DNA of 64,000 nt from the NCBI GenBank assembly GCA_017430085.1, contig JAFRNR010000033.1, forward strand, positions 1-64,000, given 5' to 3'. Under the pieces are notes generated by a model. That model saw nothing but the letters and a program-made list of their open reading frames with translations, was not told the DNA's origin and ran no database searches. Source of the stretch: Lachnospiraceae bacterium (GTDB taxonomy: Bacteria > Bacillota > Clostridia > Lachnospirales > Lachnospiraceae). Positions 42,785-52,068 of the stretch are shown piece by piece (positions within the stretch are counted from its first letter, which is position 1; each line of letters opens with the position of its first letter). A program made the translations under genes and the position numbers.

Positions 42785-43969
42785 TTACAGGATGAATTCT
42801 TTCTTGCCCGCCATCAGGTCGCGCCAGATGGGGGAGAAGCCGCGCAGGTACGTCACGACTTCGCCGACGGAGCGGATGATGTAGTCCGCGTCCTCCTCCG
42901 TGAGGTCCTCGCCGATGCTCAGCCGCAGCGAGCCGTGCGCGACGTCGTGCACGCGGCCGATGGCCAGCAGGACGTGGCTCGGGTCCAGCGACCCGGACGT
43001 GCACGCACTGCCCGAGGAGGCCTGGATGCCTTTGTCGTCCAGCAGGAGGAGCAGGGATTCGCCCTCGATGCCCTCAAAGCAGAAGTTCACGTTCCCCGGG
43101 AGCCGCTGCGCGCGGTCGCCGTTCAGCGCGGAGTGCGGGATCTGCAGGAGGCCGTCGATCAGGCGGTCCCGCAGGGCCGTGAGTTTGGCGGTGTTCTCAG
43201 GCATGTGCGCGATGGCTTCCTTGAGCGCCGTCGCCATGGCCGCGATCCCGGGCACGTTTTCCGTCCCCGCGCGCCGGCCGCGCTCCTGCGCCCCGCCCTC
43301 GATCAGGTTGGTGACCGGGACGCCCTTCCGCACGTACAGGAACCCGACGCCCTTCGGCCCGTGGAACTTGTGCGCCGACGCGGAGAGCAGGTCGATGTTG
43401 TCCTCCTTCACGTTCAGCGGGATGTGCCCGACCGCCTGCACCGCGTCCGTGTGGAACAGCACGCCTTTCGCGCGGCACACGGCGCCGATCTCGCGGATGG
43501 GCTGGATGGTCCCGATCTCGTTGTTGGCGGTCATGATCGTCACCAGGCAGGTGTCTTCGCGGATGGCCGCTTCGACCTCCTCCGGGCGGATCAGGCCGTT
43601 TTCATGCACGTCGAGCAGCGTGACTTCGAAGCCTTCTTTTTTCAGTCTTTCCAGCGTGTGCAGCACGGCGTGGTGCTCGAACGCGGACGAGATGATGTGC
43701 GTTTTGCCCTTCCGCCGGCCGAATTCCGCGGCGGAGCGGATAGCCTGGTTGTCGGCCTCGCTGCCGCCCGAGGTGAAGATGATCTCGCGCGGTTCCGCGC
43801 CGATCGCGGCCGCGACGTCCTCGCGCGCCTTCTCCAGCACTTCCTTGGCCTTCTGGCCGTGCGTATACAGGCTGGACGGGTTGCCCCAGGCGTCCTGCAG
43901 CAGCTCCGTCATGGTATGGATGGCCGCCTCGCTCATCTTGGTGGTGGCGGCGTTGTCGGCATAGATCAT
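42785..43969 (-). CDS. iscS: Cysteine desulfurase IscS/NifS
   Basis: A 394-residue PLP enzyme (EC 2.8.1.7) converting cysteine to alanine and a persulfide for Fe-S assembly. PLP-binding Lys201 is in [12 protein letters not shown], and the catalytic Cys323 is on the loop [17 protein letters not shown], the NifS/IscS type rather than SufS. It is transcribed away from the iscR-like gene from a strong promoter and is followed closely by iscU. Confidence 0.95.
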   Translation of the reverse strand: MIYADNAATTKMSEAAIHTMTELLQDAWGNPSSLYTHGQKAKEVLEKAREDVAAAIGAEPREIIFTSGGSEADNQAIRSAAEFGRRKGKTHIISSAFEHHAVLHTLERLKKEGFEVTLLDVHENGLIRPEEVEAAIREDTCLVTIMTANNEIGTIQPIREIGAVCRAKGVLFHTDAVQAVGHIPLNVKEDNIDLLSASAHKFHGPKGVGFLYVRKGVPVTNLIEGGAQERGRRAGTENVPGIAAMATALKEAIAHMPENTAKLTALRDRLIDGLLQIPHSALNGDRAQRLPGNVNFCFEGIEGESLLLLLDDKGIQASSGSACTSGSLDPSHVLLAIGRVHDVAHGSLRLSIGEDLTEEDADYIIRSVGEVVTYLRGFSPIWRDLMAGKKEFIL

Positions 43970-44002
43970 AATGTTGGCTCCTTCGGTAAACTTTCGGTCT
44001 GT

Positions 44003-44031
44003 ATTGTAATGCCATTCGCCTACTGTGTCAA
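44003..44031 (-). promoter_or_regulatory. iscS promoter
   Basis: On the minus strand, a consensus TTGACA, 17 bases, TACAAT, 33 bases before the iscS start. The -35 lies inside a CCTACTGTGTCAATAGG box. Confidence 0.8.
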
Positions 44032-44035
44032 TAGG
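44019..44035. promoter_or_regulatory. IscR-type box 1 (over iscS -35)
   Basis: CCTACTGTGTCAATAGG, an imperfect palindrome sharing its halves with box 2 at 44068-44083. It would block the iscS promoter when bound. The regulator is inferred to be the adjacent Rrf2 protein. Confidence 0.6.
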
Positions 44036-44051
44036 TAAAAGCAGAAAAGGC

Positions 44052-44080
44052 TTGATTTACCTATTTACCTACTGTACAAT
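44052..44080 (+). promoter_or_regulatory. iscR promoter
   Basis: TTGATT, 17 bases, TACAAT, 29 bases before the iscR start. Its -10 lies inside box 2. Confidence 0.75.
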
Positions 44081-44083
44081 AGG
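44068..44083. promoter_or_regulatory. IscR-type box 2 (over iscR -10)
   Basis: CCTACTGTACAATAGG is a near-perfect 16-base palindrome with the same halves as box 1. It probably mediates autoregulation. Confidence 0.6.
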
Positions 44084-44109
44084 GAAAAACGAGGCGGGAG
44101 GGCTGAAGC

Positions 44110-44511
44110 ATGATCTCAACAAAAGGACGGTACGCGATCCGCGTGATGCTCGATCTGGCGGAGCACGACGGCGGCGGCCCGATCCCGCTCAAGGACATCG
44201 CGGAACGCCAGGGGCTCTCGAAAAAGTACCTGGAGATCATCGTGCGCGAACTGGTCGCCGGCGGCCTGATCGTCGGCGCGAGCGGCAAAGGCGGCGGCTA
44301 CCGCCTGGTCCGCCCCGCGGAAGAATACACGGCCGGCGAAATCATCGAACTCATGGAAGGCCCCCTGATCACCGTCTCCTGCCTCGCCGAAGGCGCGGCG
44401 CCCTGCTCCCGGGCAGCGGCCTGCGAAACCTTTCCGCTGTGGGCGGAATACGCACGGCTGACGCATGATTTCTTTTACAGTAAGAGATTGAGCGACCTGA
44501 TCAAAAAATGA
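44110..44511 (+). CDS. iscR: Rrf2 family Fe-S regulator, IscR-like
   Basis: A 133-residue Rrf2-type winged-helix regulator starting MISTKGRYAIRVMLDLAEH. The recognition helix region is LSKKYLEIIVRELVAGGL and the wing GKGGGYRLVRPAEEYT. Three cysteines (Cys91, Cys99, Cys105) match the cluster-ligand arrangement of IscR, so it should bind a [2Fe-2S] cluster and repress iscSU when clusters are plentiful. It is divergent from iscS with a 140-base shared control region. GGGAGGGCTG precedes the ATG. Confidence 0.92.
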   Translation: MISTKGRYAIRVMLDLAEHDGGGPIPLKDIAERQGLSKKYLEIIVRELVAGGLIVGASGKGGGYRLVRPAEEYTAGEIIELMEGPLITVSCLAEGAAPCSRAAACETFPLWAEYARLTHDFFYSKRLSDLIKK

Positions 44512-44571
44512 CGGTGCATGACCGTCATCCGTTTTCTGCCTGCGGGCCTGTGCTGCGCGCAGGTTTTTTTT
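44508..44571. terminator. Two hairpins ending iscR (convergent with EamA gene)
   Basis: ATGACGGT-gcatg-ACCGTCAT overlaps the iscR stop; then CCTGCG-13 bases-CGCAGG is followed by eight T (44564-44571). The second is a good intrinsic terminator on the plus strand. Confidence 0.8.
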
Positions 44572-45538
44572 ATGTGCCTCTTTTCCGCGCCGCCCGCTGT
44601 GCCAGCAAAGCAGGAACAATAGCCAAAAGGGAAGCAGCGGCGGAAAAGATCAATCCGAGGATCCGGTTCCGGCTGATGGTCTCATGAAGCAGAAGAACTG
44701 CGAGAACGCAGGAAATGACAGGCTTCAGGAAATAGATAAAAGAACTCTCCGTCGCAGAGGTATACTCTACGATGACCGTATTCAGCAGCTGCCCGCCGCC
44801 CGCCAGCACCACGGCAACGTAGAGAAAGATCAGGGCGCTTTTCCATGTCAGGCCGGGGATCAGCGGGACATTGGCGTAAAAATCCAGCCCGATCCGCTGA
44901 TAAAACGTCGCGCCGCCCGCTGTCCTTCCGATCAGCAGGATCAGGAGGAGTTCCAGACTGCTGCACAGAAGTGTCAGGAAAGCAAGCTGCCCGCTGGAGA
45001 AGCGGCTGAAATTCTTCTTGGCCAGCGTCCCGTACAGCGCGAAGCACAGTGTCCCGAACAGCACAAACAGAAATCCGCGCAGGGTCATTTCCAGCGAGGA
45101 AGGGTTCAGGATCGCCAGGATTCCGGCCACCTGGAACAACAGGGCCAGGTAATGATTGAGCCGGAGCGGCTCCTTCAGGATAAAGTGCGCAAAGAGAAAA
45201 GAGAAGACGGGGCTGCTCGACAGGATCGCAGCGACCGCCGACGCGTCCTCCGTCAGCAGGGCCAGCTGGATCAGGGACATATGGACGACGCCCACGATGA
45301 AACTGATCATCAGGACCGTCAGCCAGTCCCTGCCCCGCAGAGCCATATTCCGCAGGCCGCCGCGCAGAAATAGGATAATACCCAAAGCGGCAGCTCCGAC
45401 AAGCTGCCGCTCCATGGTGAGCTGGATCGGGGCAAAGGAATCCCCCAGGGCTTTGAGCGCGATCTCCGTGGTGGAGAACAGCAGCGCCGCCAGTCCGATC
45501 AGCAGATATCCTTTGCTCCGGTTTGATAAGTTTTTCAT
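44570..45538 (-). CDS. EamA/DMT family transporter
   Basis: A 322-residue protein with ten membrane helices in two EamA repeats (first half to about residue 150, second from RGFLFVLFGTLCFALYGTLA). The end of the first half carries AAILSSSPVFSFLFAHFILKEPL and the second SSFIYFLKPVISCVLAVLLLHETI, both typical EamA signatures with the conserved Pro and Glu. It exports or imports a small metabolite; the substrate is unknown. It lies just downstream of the ABC importer operon on the same strand (14-base gap), so it may belong to it. Confidence 0.9.
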   Translation of the reverse strand: MKNLSNRSKGYLLIGLAALLFSTTEIALKALGDSFAPIQLTMERQLVGAAALGIILFLRGGLRNMALRGRDWLTVLMISFIVGVVHMSLIQLALLTEDASAVAAILSSSPVFSFLFAHFILKEPLRLNHYLALLFQVAGILAILNPSSLEMTLRGFLFVLFGTLCFALYGTLAKKNFSRFSSGQLAFLTLLCSSLELLLILLIGRTAGGATFYQRIGLDFYANVPLIPGLTWKSALIFLYVAVVLAGGGQLLNTVIVEYTSATESSFIYFLKPVISCVLAVLLLHETISRNRILGLIFSAAASLLAIVPALLAQRAARKRGT

Positions 45539-45552
45539 GTTTTCCGTCCGCT

Positions 45553-46518
45553 TTACCCCTGTTCCGGCTGTACCATAAAGCAGGAAACGAAGTGGTTCGG
45601 CGAAACTTCCACGAGAGGCGGTTCGCCCTTCAGGCAGGCTTCCGTGCAGTGGTCGCAGCGCGCCGCGAACCGGCAGACCGGCTTGGGATCGATCGGCGAG
45701 GAGATCTCGCCCTTGATCAGGATCCGTTTCTGGCGGTTATGCAGGCTGGGCACGGGCAGGGCGGAAAGCAGCGCTTTCGTATACGGGTGCAGCGGGTTGC
45801 GGAACAGTTCTTCTGTGGACGCTTTCTCGATCAGCCGGCCCAGGTACATCACGGCGATGTCGTCCGAGATGTAGTTGACGACGGACAGGTCGTGCGTGAT
45901 GAAGATGTAGGTCAGCCCCAGTTCGTTCTGCAGGGAGCGCAGCATGTTCAGGATCTGCGCCTGGATGGAGACGTCCAGCGCGGAAACGGGCTCGTCGCAG
46001 ACGATGAATTTCGGCTTCATCGCCAGCGCGCGGCCGATGCCCAGACGCTGCCGGCGGCCGCCGTCCATTTCGTGCGGATACGCGTTGATCAGGCGCTCGT
46101 CCAGGCCGACCATTTCCATGATCTCCAGCACGCGGTGGAAGCGTTCGTCGGAGTTTTTGTATTCCCCGGTCAGCTTCAGCACTTCCTCGATGGTCTGGCA
46201 AACGGTCCGTTTCGGATTCAGGGAGGAGAACGGATCCTGGAAGATCAGCTGCATCTCCTGGCGTTTTTTCCGCAGTTCGCGTTTGCTCAGCTTCGTGATG
46301 TCCGTGCCGTCGAAGATCACGGTGCCGGAGGTCGGCTCGACCAGACGCAGGATCGAACGGCCGGTGGTCGTCTTGCCGCAGCCGGATTCGCCTACGATGC
46401 CCAGCGTCTTGCCCCGCTCGATCGTAAAACTGACGTCGTCGACCGCATGAAGCATGCCGGACCGGGTCTTGAAATATTTTTTCAGGTTGTTGACTTCAAG
46501 GATGACGTTGTCGCTCAT
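45553..46518 (-). CDS. oppF: ABC transporter ATP-binding protein, OppF/DppF family
   Basis: A 321-residue ATPase with Walker A GESGCGKTT, Q-loop IFQDPFSSLNP, a signature region HEMDGGRRQRLGIGRAL, in which the usual SGGQ is DGGR, and Walker B FIVCDEPVSALDV. The C-terminal CRFAARCDHCTEACLKGEPP is the Cys-rich motif of the oligopeptide/dipeptide/nickel/opine family. It pairs with the OppD-type ATPase upstream, whose stop overlaps its start (ATGA). Confidence 0.92.
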   Translation of the reverse strand: MSDNVILEVNNLKKYFKTRSGMLHAVDDVSFTIERGKTLGIVGESGCGKTTTGRSILRLVEPTSGTVIFDGTDITKLSKRELRKKRQEMQLIFQDPFSSLNPKRTVCQTIEEVLKLTGEYKNSDERFHRVLEIMEMVGLDERLINAYPHEMDGGRRQRLGIGRALAMKPKFIVCDEPVSALDVSIQAQILNMLRSLQNELGLTYIFITHDLSVVNYISDDIAVMYLGRLIEKASTEELFRNPLHPYTKALLSALPVPSLHNRQKRILIKGEISSPIDPKPVCRFAARCDHCTEACLKGEPPLVEVSPNHFVSCFMVQPEQG

Positions 46519-47555
46519 TCCGATACCCCCTGGGAAGGAACATAGTCTTGAGAGGCCAGCATGCACTGATCCGTGTTTTCGTACAGCCAGCATTTGGCGC
46601 AGTGCGTTTCGGAGAAGCGGTGCATCGGCGGTTCTTCCTGCGAGCACTTCGGCATCGCGTATTCACAGCGGGGGTGGAAGGAGCAGCCCTGCGGCAGGTC
46701 GGCCGGGTTCGGCATCTGGCCGCCGATCGGCTTCAGGCTCTGCGTGCGGTTATTGACGTCCGGCAGGGAGTTGAACAGCCCTTCGGTGTACGGATGACGC
46801 TTGCGGTCGAAAATGTCTTCCAGCGTCCCGCTTTCCACGATCGCGCCCGCGTACATGACGGCCACTTCGTCGCAGACCTCGGCCACAATGCCCAGGTCGT
46901 GCGTGATCATCAGCATGGACATGTTCATCTGGTCCTTCAGGTCCTTCATGAGCTCCAGCACCTGGGCCTGGATCGTCACGTCCAGCGCGGTGGTCGGTTC
47001 GTCGGCGATCAGCAGTTTGGGCGTGCAGGCCAGTCCCAGCGCGATCAGGACACGCTGCTTCATGCCGCCGGAGAACTGGTGCGGATATTCCACGGAGCGG
47101 GCCCCGGGAATGCCGACCGTTTCCAGCATTTTTTGGGCTTCTTTGGCGGCGGCGGCCTTGCTGAGCTTTTTATGGATCTGCAGCACTTCGGCGATCTGGT
47201 CGCCCACGGTCATGACCGGGTTCAGGCTGGTCATGGGGTCCTGGAAGATCATGGAGACCGTGTTGCCGCGGATGCCCTCCATCTGGTCTTCCGTTTTGCT
47301 GAAGATGTCTTCCCCGTCCAGCGTGATCCGTCCGGCCACGATCCGGCCCTGCGGCTTGGCGATCATGTTCAGGATGGCCAGCGCGGTCGTCGTCTTGCCG
47401 GCGCCGGTCTCGCCGACCAGCCCGAGAGTCTTCCCTTTGTGGACGACGAGGTTCAGCCCGTTGATCGCTTTGACCGTCTCCACTTTGCTGACAAAGTGGA
47501 TATGGAGATCTTCTATCTCTAATAAAGCATTGTTGGTATTGGTGATCTCTTCCAT
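46515..47555 (-). CDS. oppD: ABC transporter ATP-binding protein, OppD/DppD family
   Basis: A 346-residue ATPase with Walker A GETGAGKTT, Q-loop IFQDPMTSLNP, signature QFSGGMKQRVLIALGLA, Walker B LLIADEPTTALDV and a C-terminal CSFHPRCEYAMPKCSQEEPP. It powers import through the OppBC-type permease pair. Its start is 11 bases after the oppC-type stop codon. Confidence 0.93.
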   Translation of the reverse strand: MEEITNTNNALLEIEDLHIHFVSKVETVKAINGLNLVVHKGKTLGLVGETGAGKTTTALAILNMIAKPQGRIVAGRITLDGEDIFSKTEDQMEGIRGNTVSMIFQDPMTSLNPVMTVGDQIAEVLQIHKKLSKAAAAKEAQKMLETVGIPGARSVEYPHQFSGGMKQRVLIALGLACTPKLLIADEPTTALDVTIQAQVLELMKDLKDQMNMSMLMITHDLGIVAEVCDEVAVMYAGAIVESGTLEDIFDRKRHPYTEGLFNSLPDVNNRTQSLKPIGGQMPNPADLPQGCSFHPRCEYAMPKCSQEEPPMHRFSETHCAKCWLYENTDQCMLASQDYVPSQGVSE

Positions 47556-47566
47556 CTTGCCGCCTC

Positions 47567-48478
47567 TTATCTCTTTAATTTAGGATCCAGCGCGTCCCGG
47601 AGACCGTCGCCCACCAGGTTAAACGCCATGGAGGTCAGGAAGATCGCCATGCCGGGCGCGATCACCAGGAAAGGATACTGTCTCATGTTGCCGCGGGCGG
47701 TGGCGATCATGCAGCCCCATTCCGGCGCCGGCGCCGCGATGCCCATGCCCAGGAAGCTCAAAGAGGAAACGCTCATCACGTTCGTAGCGATCGCGAGCGT
47801 GCTCTGCACGATGATCGGGGCCACGCAGTTGACCAGGATGTGAGAGAACACGATCTTGGGGGTATTCTGGCCGACGGCCTTGGCCGCCTCCACATATTCC
47901 GTGTCCCGTACGGAGAGCACCGCGGAGCGGACCACCCGGGACATGGATGCGATGGTGGCGATGCCGAGCGCCATGATCATATTGAATTCGCTGGACCCGA
48001 ACGCCGCAACGATGGCGATGGCCATCACGATACGCGGGATGCAGGCCATGATATCGATGACACGCATAATGATGTCGTCCGCGACCCCGCCCAGATAGCC
48101 GGCCGTCGCCCCGATAATGCAGGAGAAGACCAGGCCGACCAGAACGGACAGCACGCCGATGCGCAGCGAGATCCGGGCGCCGTGGATGATGCGGGCGAAA
48201 ATGTCGCGGCCCATCTCATCCGTGCCCAGCAGGTGCTTCCAGCTGGGGCCCTGGAACCGGTCCACCGGATTGGAAGCGATCGCGACGGTGTCGTAATCCG
48301 CGATCACGTTGGCGAACAGCGCCAGCAGGACGAATATCGTGATAATGATCAGACCGAGGACAGCCAGCCGGTTGGCGACGAAAACGTCCCACATTTCCTT
48401 CAGGCGGCTGGTCTTCCGGTAAGTTTTCATGTACTCCCGGCGGCTCATCGTTTTTTTGTCGACAGAAGGCGTACTCAT
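47567..48478 (-). CDS. oppC: ABC transporter permease, OppC/DppC family
   Basis: A 303-residue permease with six helices, an N-terminal cytoplasmic segment, GTDEMGRDIFARIIHGARISL and the EAA loop around EYVEAAKAVGQNTPKIVFSHIL. It ends SMAFNLVGDGLRDALDP, typical of OppC/DppC. It forms the channel with the OppB-type protein, overlapping its gene by 4 bases. Confidence 0.93.
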   Translation of the reverse strand: MSTPSVDKKTMSRREYMKTYRKTSRLKEMWDVFVANRLAVLGLIIITIFVLLALFANVIADYDTVAIASNPVDRFQGPSWKHLLGTDEMGRDIFARIIHGARISLRIGVLSVLVGLVFSCIIGATAGYLGGVADDIIMRVIDIMACIPRIVMAIAIVAAFGSSEFNMIMALGIATIASMSRVVRSAVLSVRDTEYVEAAKAVGQNTPKIVFSHILVNCVAPIIVQSTLAIATNVMSVSSLSFLGMGIAAPAPEWGCMIATARGNMRQYPFLVIAPGMAIFLTSMAFNLVGDGLRDALDPKLKR

Positions 48479-49419
48479 TTCGATTTCCCTCCTCTCATGT
48501 ACAGAGCCTTGATCCGCGGATCGAAGAAGGCATAGGCCAGGTCCGTGATCAGCGACATGATCGCCACACAGATCGCCATGATCGAAACGGAAGCCAGTAC
48601 GCTGGGCGTATCCTTCTGCAGGACGGCATTGACCATCAGACGGCCCATGCCGGGAATGGCGAAGACCGTTTCACAGATGACGGCGCCGCCGAGCATTTCG
48701 CCGATATAGCTGCCGATAACGGTCAGCGGCGGCAGCAGGGCGTTGCCCAGGGCATGACGGTAAATGACGCGGTGCTTCTTCACGCCTTTGGCCCGCGCGG
48801 TCCGCACGTAGTCCATCCCGAGCGCTTCGATCATGGAGGACCGCATCATGCGCGAGATGCTGGCCATAAAACTGAGCGCGAGGACGATGGAAGGCAGAAT
48901 GGCGTCCTTCCAGGTCTCCAGGCCCGAGGCGTGGAGCCAGCCGAGCTTCACGGAGAAGAGCAGGACCAGCAGGAGGGCGATCCAGAATCCGGGGGCGGCA
49001 ATGCCGACCAGCGCGAAGGCAGTCGTAAACGCGGAAAAGAATGAATTGGGCTTGACAGCGGCGCGGATGCCGATTGGGATCGAGACCGCCACAGCCAGGG
49101 TCATGGAGATCAGGACCAGCAGGGCCGTGTTCGGAAAGCTGATCCGGACCTGGTTGATGACCGCTTCTTTCGTGATATAGGAGGTTCCGAGATCCCCCTG
49201 GAAAAAGTGGAACAGGTAAGTGAAAAACTGTTTGAAAAACGGTTCATTCAGTCCTAACTGTTCCCGGATCGCTTCTGCCCCTTCCGGCGTCCAGCTCGTC
49301 CCCAGGATCGTCGTCGTTGCGTCGCCGGGGGAAAGGTACATGATCAGGTACACGACGAATATGACGCCGATCACGACCGGGAGCATCAGCAATAATCGTT
49401 TGCCGATATATCGAATCAT
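48475..49419 (-). CDS. oppB: ABC transporter permease, OppB/DppB family
   Basis: A 314-residue permease beginning MIRYIGKRLLLMLPVVIGV, with the family's periplasmic loop (LGLNEPFFKQFFTYL..GDLGTS) and EAA loop MDYVRTARAKGVKKHRVIYRHAL. It follows the binding-protein gene after a 94-base gap that contains a GC hairpin. AAGGTGAGG precedes the ATG. Confidence 0.93.
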   Translation of the reverse strand: MIRYIGKRLLLMLPVVIGVIFVVYLIMYLSPGDATTTILGTSWTPEGAEAIREQLGLNEPFFKQFFTYLFHFFQGDLGTSYITKEAVINQVRISFPNTALLVLISMTLAVAVSIPIGIRAAVKPNSFFSAFTTAFALVGIAAPGFWIALLLVLLFSVKLGWLHASGLETWKDAILPSIVLALSFMASISRMMRSSMIEALGMDYVRTARAKGVKKHRVIYRHALGNALLPPLTVIGSYIGEMLGGAVICETVFAIPGMGRLMVNAVLQKDTPSVLASVSIMAICVAIMSLITDLAYAFFDPRIKALYMRGGKSK

Positions 49420-49446
49420 AACCTCACCTTCTTACGGATGGAAGAA

Positions 49447-49475
49447 GCGAGCCCCGTCACGGGGGCGGGGCTCGC
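49447..49475 (-). terminator. Hairpin between binding-protein and permease genes
   Basis: GCGAGCCCCG and CGGGGCTCGC form a perfect 10-base stem with a 9-base loop and no T run. In ABC operons such structures often protect the binding-protein mRNA so that it exceeds the permease mRNA; that role is inferred. Confidence 0.6.
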
Positions 49476-49513
49476 AGAACACGCCGCAGTAAATGCTCAG
49501 GCGCAAAGGAAGA

Positions 49514-51073
49514 TCAATAGTGCAGTTCGTGCAGCTTGAAGATCTGCTCCGTGTTCATCTGGACGCCCTGCAGGTCGGCGGTCGCCAGGCAGAACAGTTC
49601 GCCGACGTACAGCGGGACCCAAGGGCAGTCTTCGCAGAGGATCTCCTGCCACTGCTTGTAGTAAGGAATGCGGTCATTGACATCCTGGGAGGCATAGCCG
49701 CCGGCCCAGAGCGCTTCCAGTTCGGGGTTGACATAGTGGGCCAGGTTGTAGGCGCCGAGCGCGCTTTCACCGACCAGACGCGGCAGCACAAGGGTGGGTT
49801 CCGGATTGGCGCCCCAGGTGGTGATCATGGCGTGCGCGCCGTCGGAGGCCAGTTTCACGACATCGTCCAGACTCTCCATCATCTTGATGTTGACGGTGAT
49901 GCCGATGGCCTTGAGGTCGGACTGGATCTGGGTGCCGGCCGCCGTAAAGGCCTGAGTCACGTACAGATCAAAGCTGAAACCGCCTTCGTAGCCGGCCTGC
50001 TTCAGCAGCTCTTTGGCCTTGTCGACGTTGTAGCTGTAGCCGGAGGGGTTGTCCAGCCAGCCGTAGCAGGTCGGGGACAGGTAGGTGTAGTTGGTGACGC
50101 CGTAGCCGTCGGCGTTGACCAGCAGGACGTTGTCGCGGTTGACGGCGTAGTTCAGGGCCTGACGCACTTCCTTGTGGGTGAAGGGCTCATATTCGCAGTT
50201 CAGGGGCATGAACACCATGACGCTGGACTTGTGGCTGTACACCTTCACTTTGCTGTCGTTCTTGACGATCTCCATGTCGGCGGTCGAGAATTCGGAGCTC
50301 AGGTCGGCTTCGCCGGTCTGGATCATGATGGTGCGGGTGCTGGCTTCCGGAACGATCTTGTAGGTCAGGGATTCGTTCTTGGCGGCATCGTCGGGATTCC
50401 AGTAATTCTCGTTCTTGACCAGGGTGACGCTGGTGCCGGGCACGCGGTTGCCGAATTTATAGCGGTTGGAACCGATCGGGTTGCTCCAGTCGCCGGAAGC
50501 GGTCGCCTGGGCCAGATAATCGGCGGGAACGATGCAGGCGATCAGCTGGCAAAGCGCAACGGGAAGCTGCGGATAAGGGGTGGCAGTCGTGATCTTGACG
50601 GTATGCTCGTCAATGACTTCGCAGGACTGCAGCGGTTTGAAGATCGCGCCGCCCAGACCGGACTCGATGCCGCGGGTGATGCTGGCGGCCACGTCTCTGG
50701 AGGTCAGCGGGGTATTGTCGCTGAATTTGGCTTCTTCCTTGATCTTGATCTCCCATTCGGTGTCGGAGATCATCTTGGCTTCCTTGGTCAGCTGAGGGCT
50801 GGGCTTTTTGTCTTCGTCCAGCTCGTACAGGCGGTCATACATCTGCCACAGCACCAGCTGGTTGTAAACAGACGAGGCGGCCCAGGGGTCGAAGCCGGTG
50901 ATGTCGGAAGGCATCAGGATGGTGATGTCCTTCTTGACTTCGCCGGGCGTGGGCGCCGCGGTGGTCTCACCGGGCTGCGGAGCGGCAGTCGTCCCGTCCT
51001 TGCCCGATCCGCCGCAGGCGGACAGGATAAAGGCCAGGATCAGGATCCATGCGAGTACACGTACTTTCTTCAT
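49514..51073 (-). CDS. Extracellular solute-binding protein, family 5 (Opp/Dpp/nickel/opine type)
   Basis: A 519-residue lipoprotein: lipobox ILSAC, linker TTAAPQPGETTAAPTPGE, then a family 5 binding protein (ITGFDPWAASSVYNQLVLWQMYDRLYEL, the EWEIKIKEEAKFSDNTPLTSRDV motif, ALNYAVNRDNVLLVNADGYG and the late WQEILCEDCPWVPLY). It captures the substrate for the OppBCDF-type importer. The neighbours (amidase, ornithine-cyclodeaminase-like and opine-dehydrogenase-like genes) suggest an opine-like or modified amino acid or peptide instead of general oligopeptides. AAAAAGGAG precedes the ATG. Confidence 0.92.
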   Translation of the reverse strand: MKKVRVLAWILILAFILSACGGSGKDGTTAAPQPGETTAAPTPGEVKKDITILMPSDITGFDPWAASSVYNQLVLWQMYDRLYELDEDKKPSPQLTKEAKMISDTEWEIKIKEEAKFSDNTPLTSRDVAASITRGIESGLGGAIFKPLQSCEVIDEHTVKITTATPYPQLPVALCQLIACIVPADYLAQATASGDWSNPIGSNRYKFGNRVPGTSVTLVKNENYWNPDDAAKNESLTYKIVPEASTRTIMIQTGEADLSSEFSTADMEIVKNDSKVKVYSHKSSVMVFMPLNCEYEPFTHKEVRQALNYAVNRDNVLLVNADGYGVTNYTYLSPTCYGWLDNPSGYSYNVDKAKELLKQAGYEGGFSFDLYVTQAFTAAGTQIQSDLKAIGITVNIKMMESLDDVVKLASDGAHAMITTWGANPEPTLVLPRLVGESALGAYNLAHYVNPELEALWAGGYASQDVNDRIPYYKQWQEILCEDCPWVPLYVGELFCLATADLQGVQMNTEQIFKLHELHY

Positions 51074-51125
51074 TGTTTTTCTCCTTTTTCACGTTCTTAT
51101 CTGTAAGCTTTTCCGCTTAACATTT

Positions 51126-52019
51126 TTACTGACGGGGATATTTTTGGGGATCATAGCCCAGGTCGGCGCTGTACACGTCGGTGCGGCGGACGGCCAGGCG
51201 GCTGTTCGTGGGGTGGTAGTTTTTCCGGCGGGCGTCGCACAAATCGACGTCGGCGTACAGGATGACTTCCTCTTCATCGGAAGCGATCTCGGTGACGGGA
51301 CCGCCCCAGGGGCTGATGATCGCGCTCTGACCGGCGTATTTGTTGCCGTGGATGGAGGCGTGGCCCCGTCCGACACGGTCGCAGCAGACCGTAAAGATGT
51401 GATTGCTGACGGCGTTCGCCATGCAGAGGGAGGTGATCATCGTATGGAAGGGATCCGGCAGATGGCGGGTCTCCTTGACGTCGCTGGAGTTGAACATGCA
51501 GCAGACGATGTCCGCGCCCTGCAGAGCCTGGATGCGGAACACTTCGGGATAATAGGCGTCCAGGCATACGCACAGGCCGATCCGGCCGATGGGGGTATGG
51601 AAGACGGGGATCCCGAGATCGCCCGGTTCCACGAAATACACTTCGTCTTCACAGGGGTGGAGCTTTCTGTATTTCCCGATGTAGCCGTCCGGGCCGACCA
51701 GGATCCCGGCGTTGAACACGTCATAGCCGACTCTTTCCAGAAGAGAAGCGCAGATATAGACGTCGTTTTCTTGCGCCAGCCGGATGAGCAGCTGCGTGGA
51801 ACGGCCTTCCGGCACGGGCTCGGCCACCTTAAAGGCCTGTTCCCGGCTGTCCATGAAGAAACCGCAGTTAAAAGTTTCAGGAAGAACGATCAGGCGGGCG
51901 CCGTTCCGGCAGGCTTCAAGGATAAAGCCTTCCGCCTTGCTGAGGTTGGCTTCCACGTTTCCTTCTATGATCTCCATTTGGATGCAGGCAATTCTTACAG
52001 GTGATGCTGCTGTTCCCAT
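51126..52019 (-). CDS. Carbon-nitrogen hydrolase (nitrilase superfamily amidase)
   Basis: A 297-residue nitrilase-superfamily enzyme with the catalytic triad Glu48 (LIVLPETFNCGF), Lys119 (GKYRKLHP) and Cys152 (GLCVCLDAYYPE). These hydrolyse amides, N-carbamoyl compounds or nitriles. It is the first gene of the transcript leading into the binding-protein and permease genes, so it probably acts on the imported compound or its product. TAAGGAG precedes the ATG, and a perfect palindrome lies 34 bases upstream. Confidence 0.92.
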   Translation of the reverse strand: MGTAASPVRIACIQMEIIEGNVEANLSKAEGFILEACRNGARLIVLPETFNCGFFMDSREQAFKVAEPVPEGRSTQLLIRLAQENDVYICASLLERVGYDVFNAGILVGPDGYIGKYRKLHPCEDEVYFVEPGDLGIPVFHTPIGRIGLCVCLDAYYPEVFRIQALQGADIVCCMFNSSDVKETRHLPDPFHTMITSLCMANAVSNHIFTVCCDRVGRGHASIHGNKYAGQSAIISPWGGPVTEIASDEEEVILYADVDLCDARRKNYHPTNSRLAVRRTDVYSADLGYDPQKYPRQ

Positions 52020-52052
52020 GACGTACTCCTTACCTGTGTAGATTGACGGAAA

Positions 52053-52068
52053 GTAATATTAATATTAC
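52053..52068. promoter_or_regulatory. RpiR-type operator upstream of the amidase
   Basis: GTAATATTAATATTAC, a perfect 16-base palindrome, 34 bases before the amidase start. On the minus strand it overlaps a TATTAA -10 that lies 17 bases from TTACCA. It resembles the palindrome at 53183-53200. Binding by the adjacent RpiR protein is inferred. Confidence 0.65.

Noticed and set aside
42900-43964. 354- and 367-codon plus-strand frames opposite iscS
   Set aside because: Both lie antisense to iscS, which has all its catalytic residues; neither has recognisable domains.
47840-48535. 231-codon plus-strand frame opposite the permease genes
   Set aside because: Shadow of the oppB/oppC-type genes; very rich in Asp, Arg, Gln and His, without start signals.
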